Counted from the first letter of the stretch, positions 50,403-60,243 are shown. The stretch: 64,000 bases of DNA from Fimenecus sp045631225 (GCA_045631225.1 JAZQUG010000040.1:82399-146398), one strand, 5' to 3'. Made by a program: numbers and translations. The notes: generated from the sequence alone by a model not told the origin.

Positions 50403-52631
50403 ATGTATAACAAAATAGGTGTTATCACCCTTCACCATAATTCTAACTATGGTGCAAATTTACAAGCTTTTGCAACATGCAAATTTGTAAATGACCATTA
50501 TTATAATTGTGAAGTTGTTGATTATCGATTAAAAACCCAAGAATTAAAGAACAATGCTATAAGTTGGGTAATGCTTTCTTGGAATAATGAAAAAAACAAG
50601 TCATTAAAAAGAAAAATAAAATTAATAATAGCATTATCAATATCTTTTCCAAATCAGTATAAGAGAATAAGAAGTTTCAAAAGATTCAGAAGAAAATTTT
50701 TAGTGTTATCGGATGTTTGTCGAAATGAATGCGATGTTGCGAATAACGGTTTTGATTGTTTAATTTGTGGTAGTGACCAAGTATGGAATCCCGATATTAC
50801 AGAGGGAATTGATCCTATCTTTTTCTGTGACATTGATGGAGTAAAAAATAAGATTTCATATGCTGCAAGTCTTGGCAGAGATAAATACAAAGAAATCGAT
50901 GAACAAAAAGCTGCCGCACTTATTAAAGAAATAGATTATGTGTCGGTGCGTGAAGAAAAGTCTATCGAATACATAAAAAATATATCAGGCAAAGATGTTG
51001 TGGGTGCATGTGACCCTGTATTTCTTCTTTCTAAAGAAGAATATGAAAAGATTGCAAAACCAATTAAAGTGAAAAAACGGTATTTGTTGTTGTACAGCGT
51101 TATTGGTAATAACGAAATGCTTGCTGTGGCAAAGGATTTTGCGGATAAAAATGACTTGGTGTTGGTAGAAATTTGCCAGAACAAGAAACGTGGAGCAAAG
51201 TATATTCAGCTGTCAGGAATATCACCTGAGGAATTCCTGGGCGCAATAAAGGATGCAGAATATGTAATCACCAATTCATTCCATGGTACTGCTTTTTCAT
51301 TGATTTTTCAAAAGAATTTTTATGCTTTTGATAATAAGGCTCGTGGTAGCCGAATTACAAATATTTTAAACAAGGCTGGCTTGGAAAATCGTATTATTGA
51401 AAATAATATTGAGAAAATCGTAAAGATCGATTATGAACAGGTTGACAAAAATCTTAAGGATTACATAGCTTCTTCAAAACAATTTTTACTTTCTGCATTA
51501 CGTGCCCAAAAGAGACCATTAACAGAAAATTGTGTGGGTTGTGGTGTGTGTAAGACAGCATGTAAGCTTGATGCTATTAGTCTTACAAAAAATTATGGCG
51601 GTTTTATCAAAAGCTACATAAATGCTGATAAATGTGTTGATTGTGGTATGTGTCAAAAGGTTTGTCCAACCATAAATGTCCCACTCAAAAACAATCCTGA
51701 AAAGGTTTTGGCTTTTAAGGCAGAGGATAGGATAAGAAAAAATTCCACATCAGGTGGTGCTGCAGCTGCTCTTGCCGAAAAAATCATAAATGATGGTGGT
51801 GTTGTCTATGGTGCATCACTTGATAATGATTTCAATCTTAAGCACATCAGAATAAACAGAGTTGAAGATATCACTATGATACAAGGTACAAAGTATATCC
51901 AAAGTGATATGACAGATGTTTTTGATAATCTTAAAAATGACATTGAAAATGGTAATTCTGTTTTATTTACGGGTACGCCTTGTCAGGTGGCGGCGGTTAA
52001 AAACTATGCAACAAACAGAAATCTTAATGTACAAAACCTTTATTTGTGTGATATAATCTGTCACGGTGTTCCGTCACCAAAGGTGTTTAAGGATTATATC
52101 CAATGGCTTGGTGATGAAGAAAAAAGCAAAATCACCAAATATTATTTCAGGAATAAAGCTTTTTCGTGGCGTAGTGATTCAAGCTCTGCCGAAACTGACA
52201 CAAATGAAATCAAGCGTAATAAAAATGTTTCAGCATTTATGAGTTTGTATTACGGAAACAATATCACTTGTGATGCTTGTTTTGATTGCAAATTCACATC
52301 TCAGGACAGAGTAAGTGATTTGACCATATCAGATTTTTGGGGAATCGAGAATGATAACCCTGAATTTGAAGATGAATTAGGTGTTTCAATGGTTATGGTT
52401 AATACATCAAAAGGTAAAGAATTGTTCGATACGCTTGATGGTGAGAAAATAGCTGCAAATGTTGAAAACGCAAAGCAACCTCAGTTGAAGCAACCACCAT
52501 CAAAACCTCAAGGTTATGATGTGTTCTGGCAAAACTATAAGGATAATGGAATTGAGTATGCAATTAAGAATTTTGGCATACCAAAAACAACATTAAAATC
52601 AATAATTTATAATCTTATAAAAGGTAAATAG
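50403..52631 (+). CDS. Polysaccharide pyruvyl transferase fused to an FrhB-like iron-sulfur domain
   Basis: A 742-aa two-part protein. Residues about 1-345 are a CsaB-type polysaccharide pyruvyl transferase: MYNKIGVITLHHNSNYGANLQ, CLICGSDQVWNPDI and the end YVITNSFHGTAFSLIFQKN. Residues about 370-742 resemble the F420H2 hydrogenase/dehydrogenase beta subunit. Two ferredoxin-type clusters are visible (CVGCGVCKTACKLDA and CVDCGMCQKVCP), then STSGGAAAALAEKI, FTGTPCQVAAVKNY and ICHGVPSPKVF. Chemistry of the second part in this setting is unknown; a redox step on the sugar is possible. ATG 50403 follows AAAGGAT. The 78-bp gap before it is the longest inside the operon. Confidence 0.88.
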   Translation: MYNKIGVITLHHNSNYGANLQAFATCKFVNDHYYNCEVVDYRLKTQELKNNAISWVMLSWNNEKNKSLKRKIKLIIALSISFPNQYKRIRSFKRFRRKFLVLSDVCRNECDVANNGFDCLICGSDQVWNPDITEGIDPIFFCDIDGVKNKISYAASLGRDKYKEIDEQKAAALIKEIDYVSVREEKSIEYIKNISGKDVVGACDPVFLLSKEEYEKIAKPIKVKKRYLLLYSVIGNNEMLAVAKDFADKNDLVLVEICQNKKRGAKYIQLSGISPEEFLGAIKDAEYVITNSFHGTAFSLIFQKNFYAFDNKARGSRITNILNKAGLENRIIENNIEKIVKIDYEQVDKNLKDYIASSKQFLLSALRAQKRPLTENCVGCGVCKTACKLDAISLTKNYGGFIKSYINADKCVDCGMCQKVCPTINVPLKNNPEKVLAFKAEDRIRKNSTSGGAAAALAEKIINDGGVVYGASLDNDFNLKHIRINRVEDITMIQGTKYIQSDMTDVFDNLKNDIENGNSVLFTGTPCQVAAVKNYATNRNLNVQNLYLCDIICHGVPSPKVFKDYIQWLGDEEKSKITKYYFRNKAFSWRSDSSSAETDTNEIKRNKNVSAFMSLYYGNNITCDACFDCKFTSQDRVSDLTISDFWGIENDNPEFEDELGVSMVMVNTSKGKELFDTLDGEKIAANVENAKQPQLKQPPSKPQGYDVFWQNYKDNGIEYAIKNFGIPKTTLKSIIYNLIKGK

Positions 52632-52642
52632 GAGAATGTGTT

Positions 52643-53686
52643 ATGTCTAATTTTAAAAATAAAACTTTAATGATTACCGGTGGTACAGGTTCATTCGGTA
52701 ACACAGTTCTCAGAAGATTTTTAGAAACAGATATCGGTGAAATCCGAGTATTTTCCCGTGATGAGAAAAAACAGGATGATATGCGTCACGAATTTCAACA
52801 GAAATATCCTGAGGTTGCAGATAAACTTAAGTTTTACATAGGTGATGTAAGAGATTTGCAATCTGTTAAGAATGCAATGCACGGAGTAAACTATATTTTC
52901 CATGCTGCAGCACTCAAACAAGTTCCATCTTGTGAATTTTTCCCTGTTGAAGCAGTTAAAACTAATGTTTTAGGCACTGATAATGTTTTGACCGCAGCGA
53001 TTGATGAAGGTGTTGAGTGTGTAATCTGCCTTTCAACGGATAAAGCTGCATATCCTGTAAACGCAATGGGTACATCAAAGGCTATGATGGAAAAGGTTGT
53101 TGTTGCAAAATCAAGAACTGTAAGTCCTGAAAAAACAAAAATTTGTTGTACACGTTATGGAAATGTGCTTTGTTCCCGTGGTTCAGTAGTACCTCTTTGG
53201 ATTGACCAGATTCGTGAAGGCAAACCTATTACAATAACTGAACCAACAATGACTCGTTTTGTGATGAGTCTTGAAGAGGCTGTTGACCTTGTGTTGTTTG
53301 CATTTGAGAACGGTGAAAGTGGTGACATTCTTGTGCAGAAAGCACCTGCTTGTACTATTCAGGTTCTTGCACAGGCAGTAAAGGAACTTTTTAATCCAGA
53401 AGCTGAAATCAAGGTTATTGGTATTCGTCATGGTGAAAAGGTTTACGAAACACTTTTGACAAATGAAGAATGTGCAAACGCCGTTGATATGGGCAACTTC
53501 TATCGTGTGCCTGCAGATAAGCGTGGACTTAATTACGATAAATACTTTAAAGATGGCGATAAGGAAAGAAACACCCTCACTGAATTTAATTCAAATAATA
53601 CAGAATTATGGACAGTAGAGCAGGTTAAGGAAAAGCTTCTGAGCCTTTCGTATATTCAGAACGAACTTGCAAATTGGAATAAATAG
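52643..53686 (+). CDS. capE: UDP-GlcNAc dehydratase/epimerase (CapE/FnlA-type)
   Basis: A 347-aa SDR: TGGTGSFGNTVLRRFLETD, HAAALKQVPSCEFFPVEAVKTNVLGT and the catalytic region CLSTDKAAYPVNAMGTSKAMMEK. It should take UDP-GlcNAc to the 4-keto-6-deoxy intermediate. With capF and capG later in the same operon, this gives UDP-N-acetyl-L-fucosamine. Confidence 0.88.
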   Translation: MSNFKNKTLMITGGTGSFGNTVLRRFLETDIGEIRVFSRDEKKQDDMRHEFQQKYPEVADKLKFYIGDVRDLQSVKNAMHGVNYIFHAAALKQVPSCEFFPVEAVKTNVLGTDNVLTAAIDEGVECVICLSTDKAAYPVNAMGTSKAMMEKVVVAKSRTVSPEKTKICCTRYGNVLCSRGSVVPLWIDQIREGKPITITEPTMTRFVMSLEEAVDLVLFAFENGESGDILVQKAPACTIQVLAQAVKELFNPEAEIKVIGIRHGEKVYETLLTNEECANAVDMGNFYRVPADKRGLNYDKYFKDGDKERNTLTEFNSNNTELWTVEQVKEKLLSLSYIQNELANWNK

Positions 53687-53728
53687 ATTAGATGTTATTG
53701 TGTAGTTTTGTATGAAAGAGTTGTTGAT

Positions 53729-54856
53729 ATGAAAATTGTATTTGTTTCTGATTATCTGAATTTTCATCAGACGGCACTTTGTGATTGTTTACATTCTTTG
53801 ACAGATACTTTTCATTTCATTTCCGGTTATAGTGGTGATGGTAAAAAGAGCTATAAGGGAAAAGAAGAACGAGATTATGTAATTTATTACAGTAAAGAAA
53901 CAAGAAGAGCAAAAGAAGAAATTATGTCTGCTGATGCTGTTATTTTCGGTTCTTGTCCGAGCAGTCTTATTGAAATGAGAATGAAGGAAAATAAACTTTC
54001 ATTTGTGTTTTCAGAAAGAACGTTTAAAAAGAGTGTTTTACAGTTTTTAAAACCTGAAAATAAATCAATAATTAAGAATAGGTTTCTTAATTTCAAAGAT
54101 AAGAATTTCTATGTTCTGGCAGCCTCTGCATTTTTGCCATATGACTTGTCCTTGTATGGTTTTCCAAAGGAAAAGATATTTAAATGGGGTTATTTCCCTG
54201 AGCTGATAGAAACGTCAAAAACAGAAAAAATAGAAAATTCAATTTTGTATGCAGGTAGATTTTTAGACTGGAAACATGCTGAAACAGTAATACAGACAGC
54301 TAATCTTTTAAAGAAAGATAAAATAGATTTCAAAGTAAACATTGTTGGGGACGGACCCGAAAGAGATAATTTAAAAAATCTGGTGAAAAAATACAATTTA
54401 AATGATTGTGTTGAATTTTTAGGCTTAAAGAATCATAATGAAGTTTTACGACTTATGAGTTTACATGAGATATTTATGTTTACAAGTGATTTTAAAGAGG
54501 GCTGGGGAGCTGTTTTAAATGAAGCAATGGCAAATGGATGTGCCGTTGTTGCAAGTAGTGCGGCAGGTTCAACTCCATATTTGATAAAACACAATCAAAA
54601 TGGTTTAATTTATAAATATGGTAATTACAAAAATGCTTATAAAGCCGTCAAGGAGCTTTTGACAGATAATGAAAAAGCTGAAAAACTTGGAAACAATGCA
54701 AGAAATACTATAGAAAAAGAGTATGGAAGTAAAGTTGCTGCTGAAAGGTTTGTTTTTGCAGTTAAAGAGTTTTGTGATACAGGCTCAATTACACCACAAG
54801 AAAGTGGAGTTTTAAGCAGTGTGCAAGTATTAAAAAATAATTGGTATAAACAATAA
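53729..54856 (+). CDS. Glycosyltransferase family 4 protein, paralogue B
   Basis: Start ATG 53729 (MKIVFVSDYLNFHQTALCD) is set by analogy with paralogue A at 44337 and gives 375 aa; the longer frame from 53708 adds seven residues. The two proteins share segments such as IMSADAVIFG, LYAGRFLDWKHAETVIQTANL and FTSDFKEGWGAVLNEAMANGCAVVA, and the same tail. It lies inside the FucNAc gene set, between capE and capF, so it may transfer that sugar. This is inference. Confidence 0.88.
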   Translation: MKIVFVSDYLNFHQTALCDCLHSLTDTFHFISGYSGDGKKSYKGKEERDYVIYYSKETRRAKEEIMSADAVIFGSCPSSLIEMRMKENKLSFVFSERTFKKSVLQFLKPENKSIIKNRFLNFKDKNFYVLAASAFLPYDLSLYGFPKEKIFKWGYFPELIETSKTEKIENSILYAGRFLDWKHAETVIQTANLLKKDKIDFKVNIVGDGPERDNLKNLVKKYNLNDCVEFLGLKNHNEVLRLMSLHEIFMFTSDFKEGWGAVLNEAMANGCAVVASSAAGSTPYLIKHNQNGLIYKYGNYKNAYKAVKELLTDNEKAEKLGNNARNTIEKEYGSKVAAERFVFAVKEFCDTGSITPQESGVLSSVQVLKNNWYKQ

Positions 54857-54877
54857 GTATCAAGAGAGAGAAGACTA

Positions 54878-56023
54878 ATGAAAATTCTTATTACAGGTGC
54901 TAAAGGTTTTGTTGGTAAAAACCTTGTTGCCACATTGAATACAATTAAAGAGGGTAAAAACAGAACTACAGATTTGCAATCTGACCTCGAAATCTGTGAG
55001 TTTGACATTGATACGGACAAATCCTTGCTGGATGAGTATTGTAATGGATGTGATTTTGTTGTAAACCTTGCAGGAGTCAACAGGCCACAGAATACAGAGG
55101 AGTTTATGAAAGGTAATTTTGGCTTTGCATCAGAGCTTCTTGAAACCTTGAAAAAATACAATAACACTTGTCCTGTTTTACTTTCATCGTCAATACAAGC
55201 AACATTGGACAACCCTTATGGACAGAGCAAAAAAGCAGGTGAGGACCTTTTCTTTAAATATTCAGAAGAAACAGGTGCAAAAGTTCTTATATATCGTTTT
55301 CCTAATGTTTTCGGTAAATGGTGCAGACCTAATTATAATAGTGCAGTTGCAACATTCTGTAATAATATTGCAAATGATTTACCAATTCAGGTAAATGACA
55401 GAAATCATCCAATGACACTTGTCTATGTGGATGATGTTGTTAATGAGATAATTAATGCAATCTGTGGCAATGAAACTGAAGACGGAAAATTCTGTAAAGT
55501 GCCTGTTGAACATAAAATTACTCTTGGTGAAATAGTTGACTTAATCTATTCATTTAAAGAAAGTCGTGAGAACAAAATAGTTCCTGATATGACAGAAGGT
55601 AGTTTTTCAAAAAAACTTTACAGTACATATCTTTCATATATTCCAAAGGACAAGTTCTCATATCCGTTAAAAATGAATGTTGATGACAGAGGTTCATTTA
55701 CTGAAATTTTAAGAACTGTTAATAATGGTCAGTTTTCTGTGAATATCTCAAAACCCGGAATCACAAAAGGTCAACATTGGCATCACACAAAAAATGAAAA
55801 GTTCCTCGTTGTATCAGGAAGAGGCGTAATCCGTTTCCGTAGGATTGATGATAATGAGATTATTGAATATTTTGTTTCGGGTGAAAAATTAGAGGTTGTG
55901 GATATACCGACAGGCTATACTCACAATATTGAAAATCTTGGGGATACAGATATGGTTACGTTTATGTGGTGTAATGAATGCTTTGACCCTAATCATCCTG
56001 ATACATTCTATATGGAGGTCTAA
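54878..56023 (+). CDS. capF: CapF-type dual reductase (SDR plus cupin)
   Basis: A 381-aa protein. Residues about 1-240 are an SDR (ILITGAKGFVGKNLVATLN, VNLAGVNRP, QATLDNPYGQSKKAGEDLF). The C-terminal part is a cupin with zinc-type His residues: ITKGQHWHHTKNEKFLVVSGRGVIRF. CapF reduces the 4-keto sugar in the UDP-L-FucNAc pathway. The following gene is the matching 2-epimerase. Confidence 0.9.
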   Translation: MKILITGAKGFVGKNLVATLNTIKEGKNRTTDLQSDLEICEFDIDTDKSLLDEYCNGCDFVVNLAGVNRPQNTEEFMKGNFGFASELLETLKKYNNTCPVLLSSSIQATLDNPYGQSKKAGEDLFFKYSEETGAKVLIYRFPNVFGKWCRPNYNSAVATFCNNIANDLPIQVNDRNHPMTLVYVDDVVNEIINAICGNETEDGKFCKVPVEHKITLGEIVDLIYSFKESRENKIVPDMTEGSFSKKLYSTYLSYIPKDKFSYPLKMNVDDRGSFTEILRTVNNGQFSVNISKPGITKGQHWHHTKNEKFLVVSGRGVIRFRRIDDNEIIEYFVSGEKLEVVDIPTGYTHNIENLGDTDMVTFMWCNECFDPNHPDTFYMEV

Positions 56024-56026
56024 AAT

Positions 56027-57211
56027 ATGAAATTAGATTATTCAGATATTAAATTTAAAGATAACGGCAAATTAAAGCTTTTGATTATCGTGGGCACTCG
56101 TCCTGAAATCATTCGTCTTTCTGCTGTTATAAATAAGTGCAGAGAATATTTTGATTGTGTTCTTGCTCATACAGGTCAGAATTATGACTATAACCTTAAT
56201 GGAGTGTTTTTCAAGGATTTGAAGCTTCAGGACCCTGAGGTTTATATGGATGCAGTAGGTGATGACTTAGGTAGTACAATCGGCAATATTATCAATTGTT
56301 CATATAAGCTTATGGCTGAAATAATGCCTGATGCATTACTTGTTTTAGGTGATACAAACTCTTGTCTTTCAGCAATTTCTGCAAAAAGACTTCATATTCC
56401 TATTTTCCATATGGAAGCAGGTAATCGTTGTAAAGATGAGTGCCTTCCTGAAGAAACAAACAGAAGAATTGTGGATATTATCTCTGATGTTAATCTCGCG
56501 TACTCTGAACACGCAAGAAAATATCTTCACGAATGCGGTCTTCCAAAGGAAAGAGTTTATGTGACAGGCTCACCAATGGCAGAAGTACTTCGTAATAATA
56601 TTGCTAATATTGAAGAGTCAAATATTCACGAAAAGTTAGGTCTTGAGAAAGGTAAATATATTCTTCTTTCAGCACACAGAGAGGAAAATATTGATACAGA
56701 AAAGAATTTCTTGTCCCTGTTCAATGCGATTAACAAAATTGCAGAAAAATACGATATGCCAATTCTTTATTCTTGTCATCCAAGAAGCAAAAAACGACTT
56801 CTTGAAAGTGGTTTCCAGCTTGATAAGAGAGTAATTCAGCATGAACCACTGGGATTCCACGACTATAACTGTTTGCAGATGAATGCTTTTGCAGTAGTTT
56901 CTGACAGTGGCACATTACCTGAAGAAAGTTCTTTCTTTACTTCAATTGGTAAGCCATTCCCGGCAGTTTGTATCCGTACATCAACTGAAAGACCTGAGGC
57001 ACTTGACAAGGCTTGTTTTGTACTTGCAGGTATAAGTGAAAAGTCACTTCTTCAGGCTGTCGAAACCGCAGTTATGATGAATGAAAATAACGATATAGGA
57101 ATTCCTGTGCCTGATTATGCTGATGAAAATGTTTCTAATAAGGTTGTAAAGATTATTCAGTCATATACAAGTGTTGTGAATAAAATGGTCTGGAGAAAAA
57201 CAGAAGATTAA
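56027..57211 (+). CDS. capG: UDP-N-acetylglucosamine 2-epimerase family (CapG/FnlC-type)
   Basis: A 394-aa WecB-like epimerase: LLIIVGTRPEIIRLSAVINK, HTGQNYDYNLNGVFF, FHMEAGNRCKDECLPEETNRR and the C-terminal SDSGTLPEESSFFT, PAVCIRTSTERPE. In this operon it would do the last step to UDP-L-FucNAc. It is the final gene of the cluster. Confidence 0.9.
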   Translation: MKLDYSDIKFKDNGKLKLLIIVGTRPEIIRLSAVINKCREYFDCVLAHTGQNYDYNLNGVFFKDLKLQDPEVYMDAVGDDLGSTIGNIINCSYKLMAEIMPDALLVLGDTNSCLSAISAKRLHIPIFHMEAGNRCKDECLPEETNRRIVDIISDVNLAYSEHARKYLHECGLPKERVYVTGSPMAEVLRNNIANIEESNIHEKLGLEKGKYILLSAHREENIDTEKNFLSLFNAINKIAEKYDMPILYSCHPRSKKRLLESGFQLDKRVIQHEPLGFHDYNCLQMNAFAVVSDSGTLPEESSFFTSIGKPFPAVCIRTSTERPEALDKACFVLAGISEKSLLQAVETAVMMNENNDIGIPVPDYADENVSNKVVKIIQSYTSVVNKMVWRKTED

Positions 57212-57218
57212 GATAAAA

Positions 57219-57249
57219 AAAGGGGCTCTAAAGAGTCCCTTTAAATTTT
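57219..57249. terminator. Terminator of the polysaccharide operon
   Basis: AGGGGCTCT (57221-57229) and AGAGTCCCT (57232-57240) form a stem with one G-U pair. A-rich and T-rich flanks suit both directions. It lies between convergent genes. Confidence 0.75.
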
Positions 57250-57765
57250 GTTCATTAGTCCAAGTTTTACGAATAATTTTCCTAAACCCAGTTTAACTAT
57301 AATTTTTTTCAGATAGTGTTTTGATTTTCTTACAAAAGGAATAATAATTTTTCTTATTGGCAATAATGCCATCCACAAATTACTGTAAATTCTATATGGT
57401 ACATTTGTCATATCAATGATTTTACCTTTTCGTGTAATTGATGTTACAACTGCAATAATATGTTTGTCTTGAATGCCATATTCTAAACGCCATTGATTAT
57501 CACCGCAAAGGATATATCCATCGTCATTAACACCAACAATACGATGAAGTACAAACTGACCGTTATCACGGAGATAAAAAATGATGTCGCCTTTTTTAGG
57601 GATTTCACATTTAATGAGGTCAACAGTATCACGACCCCATACAAGTAACGGACGCATACTGATTCCTGTAATAGGCAATCTAACAGTTCCACCGTTTTCA
57701 ATTTTCTTTTTTATATCAGGATAAATATCATTAAGAGAAACTCTTATTTTTTTTGTGTTTTCCAT
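57241..57765 (-). CDS. S26-family signal peptidase-like protein (SipW/ER type)
   Basis: A 174-aa protein. ITGISMRPLL carries the catalytic Ser. The usual bacterial Lys is replaced by His in FVLHRIVGV, as in archaeal, eukaryotic and SipW-type signal peptidases, and DGYILCGDNQW follows. The N-terminus has no clear membrane anchor; the C-terminal 60 residues are basic and hydrophobic and may bind membrane. ATG 57765 has AAGAGG upstream. Substrate unknown; neighbours give no clear partner. Confidence 0.8.
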   Translation of the reverse strand: MENTKKIRVSLNDIYPDIKKKIENGGTVRLPITGISMRPLLVWGRDTVDLIKCEIPKKGDIIFYLRDNGQFVLHRIVGVNDDGYILCGDNQWRLEYGIQDKHIIAVVTSITRKGKIIDMTNVPYRIYSNLWMALLPIRKIIIPFVRKSKHYLKKIIVKLGLGKLFVKLGLMNKI

Positions 57766-57820
57766 CAAAATAACCTCTTAGAACAAACTAATATAATTAT
57801 AGCTAATTTCTCTTTTAAAG

Positions 57821-58690
57821 TCAATTCAGTTCTTTTTTTCTTAATGAGTTCCACGCGTTGAAAATAGCCGCTGAAATGATAATTGCATATCCGATAAAGC
57901 TTAGTAAATCAGGCAAATCACCGAATACAATTAAACTTAGTAATGTTGTAAAAATAATCTGAGAATAGTCATAAACCGATATTTCTTTTGCAGGTGCTTT
58001 TGAATATGCTGCAGTAATAAAGAATTGACCGCCACTTGCAGAAAGACCGGCAAGAATCAGGAAAATCCACTGTTCAGGTGACATTGGTGTGAAATCAAGT
58101 ATCAACCAAGGAAGAGTTGCAATGCATGAAAACGCTGAAAAATAGAAAATAACCAGACTACCCTTAAATCCATTCTGAGTGAGCTTTCTGACACAAGCAT
58201 ACGCAAGACCCGCTGCCATTCCACCTGAAAAGCCCATGAAAGCAGGTATTCCTTCAAATGAAAATGTAGGCTTCATAACAAATAAAGCACCTACAAATGC
58301 CAATGTAACTGCAAAAATTTGCTTGAAATTTGCTTTTTCCTTAAGGATGAACAATGAGAAAATAACCGCAAAGAAAGGAGATAACTTGTTAAGCATAGAA
58401 GCATCAGCAAGATTCATATTACTCAGTGCATAGAAATTGCAAAGAATGCCTCCGGTACCTGCAACGGCACGAATAAGCAGATAAGAGATATTTTTACCTT
58501 TTGGTAATTCCCATTGGTGATTTTTCGTAATAACTACAAATGCAAAAATCATAGCCACTGCATTTCTGAAAAAGCTTTTCTGTATTATGGGCAAATCTCC
58601 CGATAACTTTACAAAAAGTCCCATAAGGGCAAAGAAAAAAGCAGAAACAATAATATATATAATTCCTTTAGTTTTGTCATTCTTAATCAT
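57821..58690 (-). CDS. EamA/DMT-family transporter
   Basis: A 289-aa membrane protein with ten hydrophobic segments in two EamA repeats. It begins GIIYIIVSAFFFALMGLFVKLS. The second repeat shows FAVTLAFVGALFVMK. This family exports metabolites or amino acids; substrate cannot be told. It is a single gene, reading opposite to the polysaccharide operon. Confidence 0.88.
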   Translation of the reverse strand: MIKNDKTKGIIYIIVSAFFFALMGLFVKLSGDLPIIQKSFFRNAVAMIFAFVVITKNHQWELPKGKNISYLLIRAVAGTGGILCNFYALSNMNLADASMLNKLSPFFAVIFSLFILKEKANFKQIFAVTLAFVGALFVMKPTFSFEGIPAFMGFSGGMAAGLAYACVRKLTQNGFKGSLVIFYFSAFSCIATLPWLILDFTPMSPEQWIFLILAGLSASGGQFFITAAYSKAPAKEISVYDYSQIIFTTLLSLIVFGDLPDLLSFIGYAIIISAAIFNAWNSLRKKELN

Positions 58691-58716
58691 TAAACGTCAC
58701 CACAAGTATTTTACCA

Positions 58717-58752
58717 CAAAAAAATCCCCGTAGCAATAAACTACGAGGATAA
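58717..58752 (-). terminator. Terminator of the permease gene
   Basis: ATCCCCGTAG (58724-58733) pairs with CTACGAGGAT (58741-58750) with one mismatch, followed on the minus strand by a T7 run. Confidence 0.8.
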
Positions 58753-58767
58753 ATTGTTATTTATAGT

Positions 58768-60180
58768 TTATTTATCTTCTTTTTCAAGACGTTTTGAATT
58801 CTGTCCTGCAGCAAAATTCACACCGGTATCTTTTGGCTCGTCTTCAGTAAATTCATAATCTTTACCGGGAAGAATTGCATTAAGAACAATACCTGCAATT
58901 GAAGCTACTGCAAGTGCTGAAAGGTTAATAGTAACACTGCCGATTGCGAATGTTACACCACCTGAAAGACCAAGTGCACTGACAAGGATAATGGCAGCAA
59001 CGATAAGGTTACGACTCTTTGTAAAGTCAACCTTTGATTCAACAACATTACGAACACCGATAGCAGAAATCATACCATAAAGAACGAATGAAATACCACC
59101 GATAATAGCTGTTGGAAGTGAATTGATAACTGCTGCAAATTTAGGTGAGAAAGAAAGCACAACTGCAAATACAGCAGCAAGTCTGATAACCTTAGGGTCA
59201 TAAACCTTTGAAAGTGCAAGAACACCTGTGTTTTCACCATATGTTGTGTTAGCGGGTGCACCGAAGAGTGAAGCAATTGTTGTTGCAAGACCGTCACCTG
59301 TAAGAGTTCTGTGAAGACCAGGGTCTTTGATGTAGTTCTTGCCAACAGTAGCACCGATAGCAGAAATATCACCGATGTGTTCCATCATAGTTGCAAGAGC
59401 AATAGGTGTAATACCGATGATTGAACTGATAATAAGACTCTTGTTTGACCAGTCAACACCGAGGATGGTTGCTTCCTTGTGAATCGGAAGACCAATCCAG
59501 GCAGCCTCTTTAACTGCTGTGAAGTCAATTGCCCAACCTTCAACACCGCCAACATTACCTACAAGAATAGCAATAACATAAGCACCGATAACGCCTAAAA
59601 GAATAGGAATAATCTTTGCCATACCTTTACCCCAGATGTTAAAAACAACAACAATTGCAAGAGCAATAAGAGCAAGTGGCCAGTTTGCAGCACAGTTGTT
59701 AACCGCTGAACCTGAAAGACCAAGACCAATAGCAATGATAATCGGACCTGTAACAACAGGAGGGAAGAACTTCATAACTTTCTTGATACCAACAAGTTTG
59801 ATTATACCGGCAAGAATGAGATAAACAAGACCGGCACAAGCAACACCAAGACAAGCATAAGGAAGGAGTTCTTTATTAGGGATTGTACCATCTTCACCAA
59901 GCTTTGGTGCAACAGCAGCATAACCACCGAGGAAAGCGAAAGAAGAGCCAAGGAAAGCAGGAACTTTAAATTTTGTGATTACGTGGAACAAAAGTGTTCC
60001 GAGACCTGCCATAAGAAGTGTTGTTGCAACATCAAGACCGGTAAGAAGCGGAACAAGAACAGTTGCACCAAACATTGCAAACATATGCTGGAACCCAAGA
60101 ACAAGCATTTTTGGAATTCCTAATTGTTTAGCATCATAGATGCCGGTTTCAGGAATAGTATTCTTTTTAATTTTTGCCAT
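58768..60180 (-). CDS. Uracil/xanthine permease (NCS2 family)
   Basis: A 470-aa proton-coupled nucleobase transporter with about fourteen hydrophobic segments. FGATVLVPLLTGLDVATTLLMAGLGT, LGSSFAFLGGYAAV and the NCS2 signature (SPKFAAVINSLPTAIIGGISFVLYGMI) are visible. The mid-part TYGENTGVLALSKVYDP is typical of UraA-type proteins, so uracil is the likely substrate; xanthine is possible. The leader is short (about 28 nt), so there is no room for a riboswitch. Confidence 0.9.
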   Translation of the reverse strand: MAKIKKNTIPETGIYDAKQLGIPKMLVLGFQHMFAMFGATVLVPLLTGLDVATTLLMAGLGTLLFHVITKFKVPAFLGSSFAFLGGYAAVAPKLGEDGTIPNKELLPYACLGVACAGLVYLILAGIIKLVGIKKVMKFFPPVVTGPIIIAIGLGLSGSAVNNCAANWPLALIALAIVVVFNIWGKGMAKIIPILLGVIGAYVIAILVGNVGGVEGWAIDFTAVKEAAWIGLPIHKEATILGVDWSNKSLIISSIIGITPIALATMMEHIGDISAIGATVGKNYIKDPGLHRTLTGDGLATTIASLFGAPANTTYGENTGVLALSKVYDPKVIRLAAVFAVVLSFSPKFAAVINSLPTAIIGGISFVLYGMISAIGVRNVVESKVDFTKSRNLIVAAIILVSALGLSGGVTFAIGSVTINLSALAVASIAGIVLNAILPGKDYEFTEDEPKDTGVNFAAGQNSKRLEKEDK

Positions 60181-60214
60181 AATTTTTCATCCTCCAATGA
60201 ATTTTATCAGTATA

Positions 60215-60243
60215 ATCATACCACCATATGCAGTGATTTTCAA
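60215..60243 (-). promoter_or_regulatory. Promoter of the permease gene
   Basis: On the minus strand TTGAAA (60238-60243) and TATGAT (60215-60220) are 17 bp apart. A 14-bp palindrome (ACAATATATATTGT, 60322-60335) lies in the shared upstream region. Confidence 0.6.
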
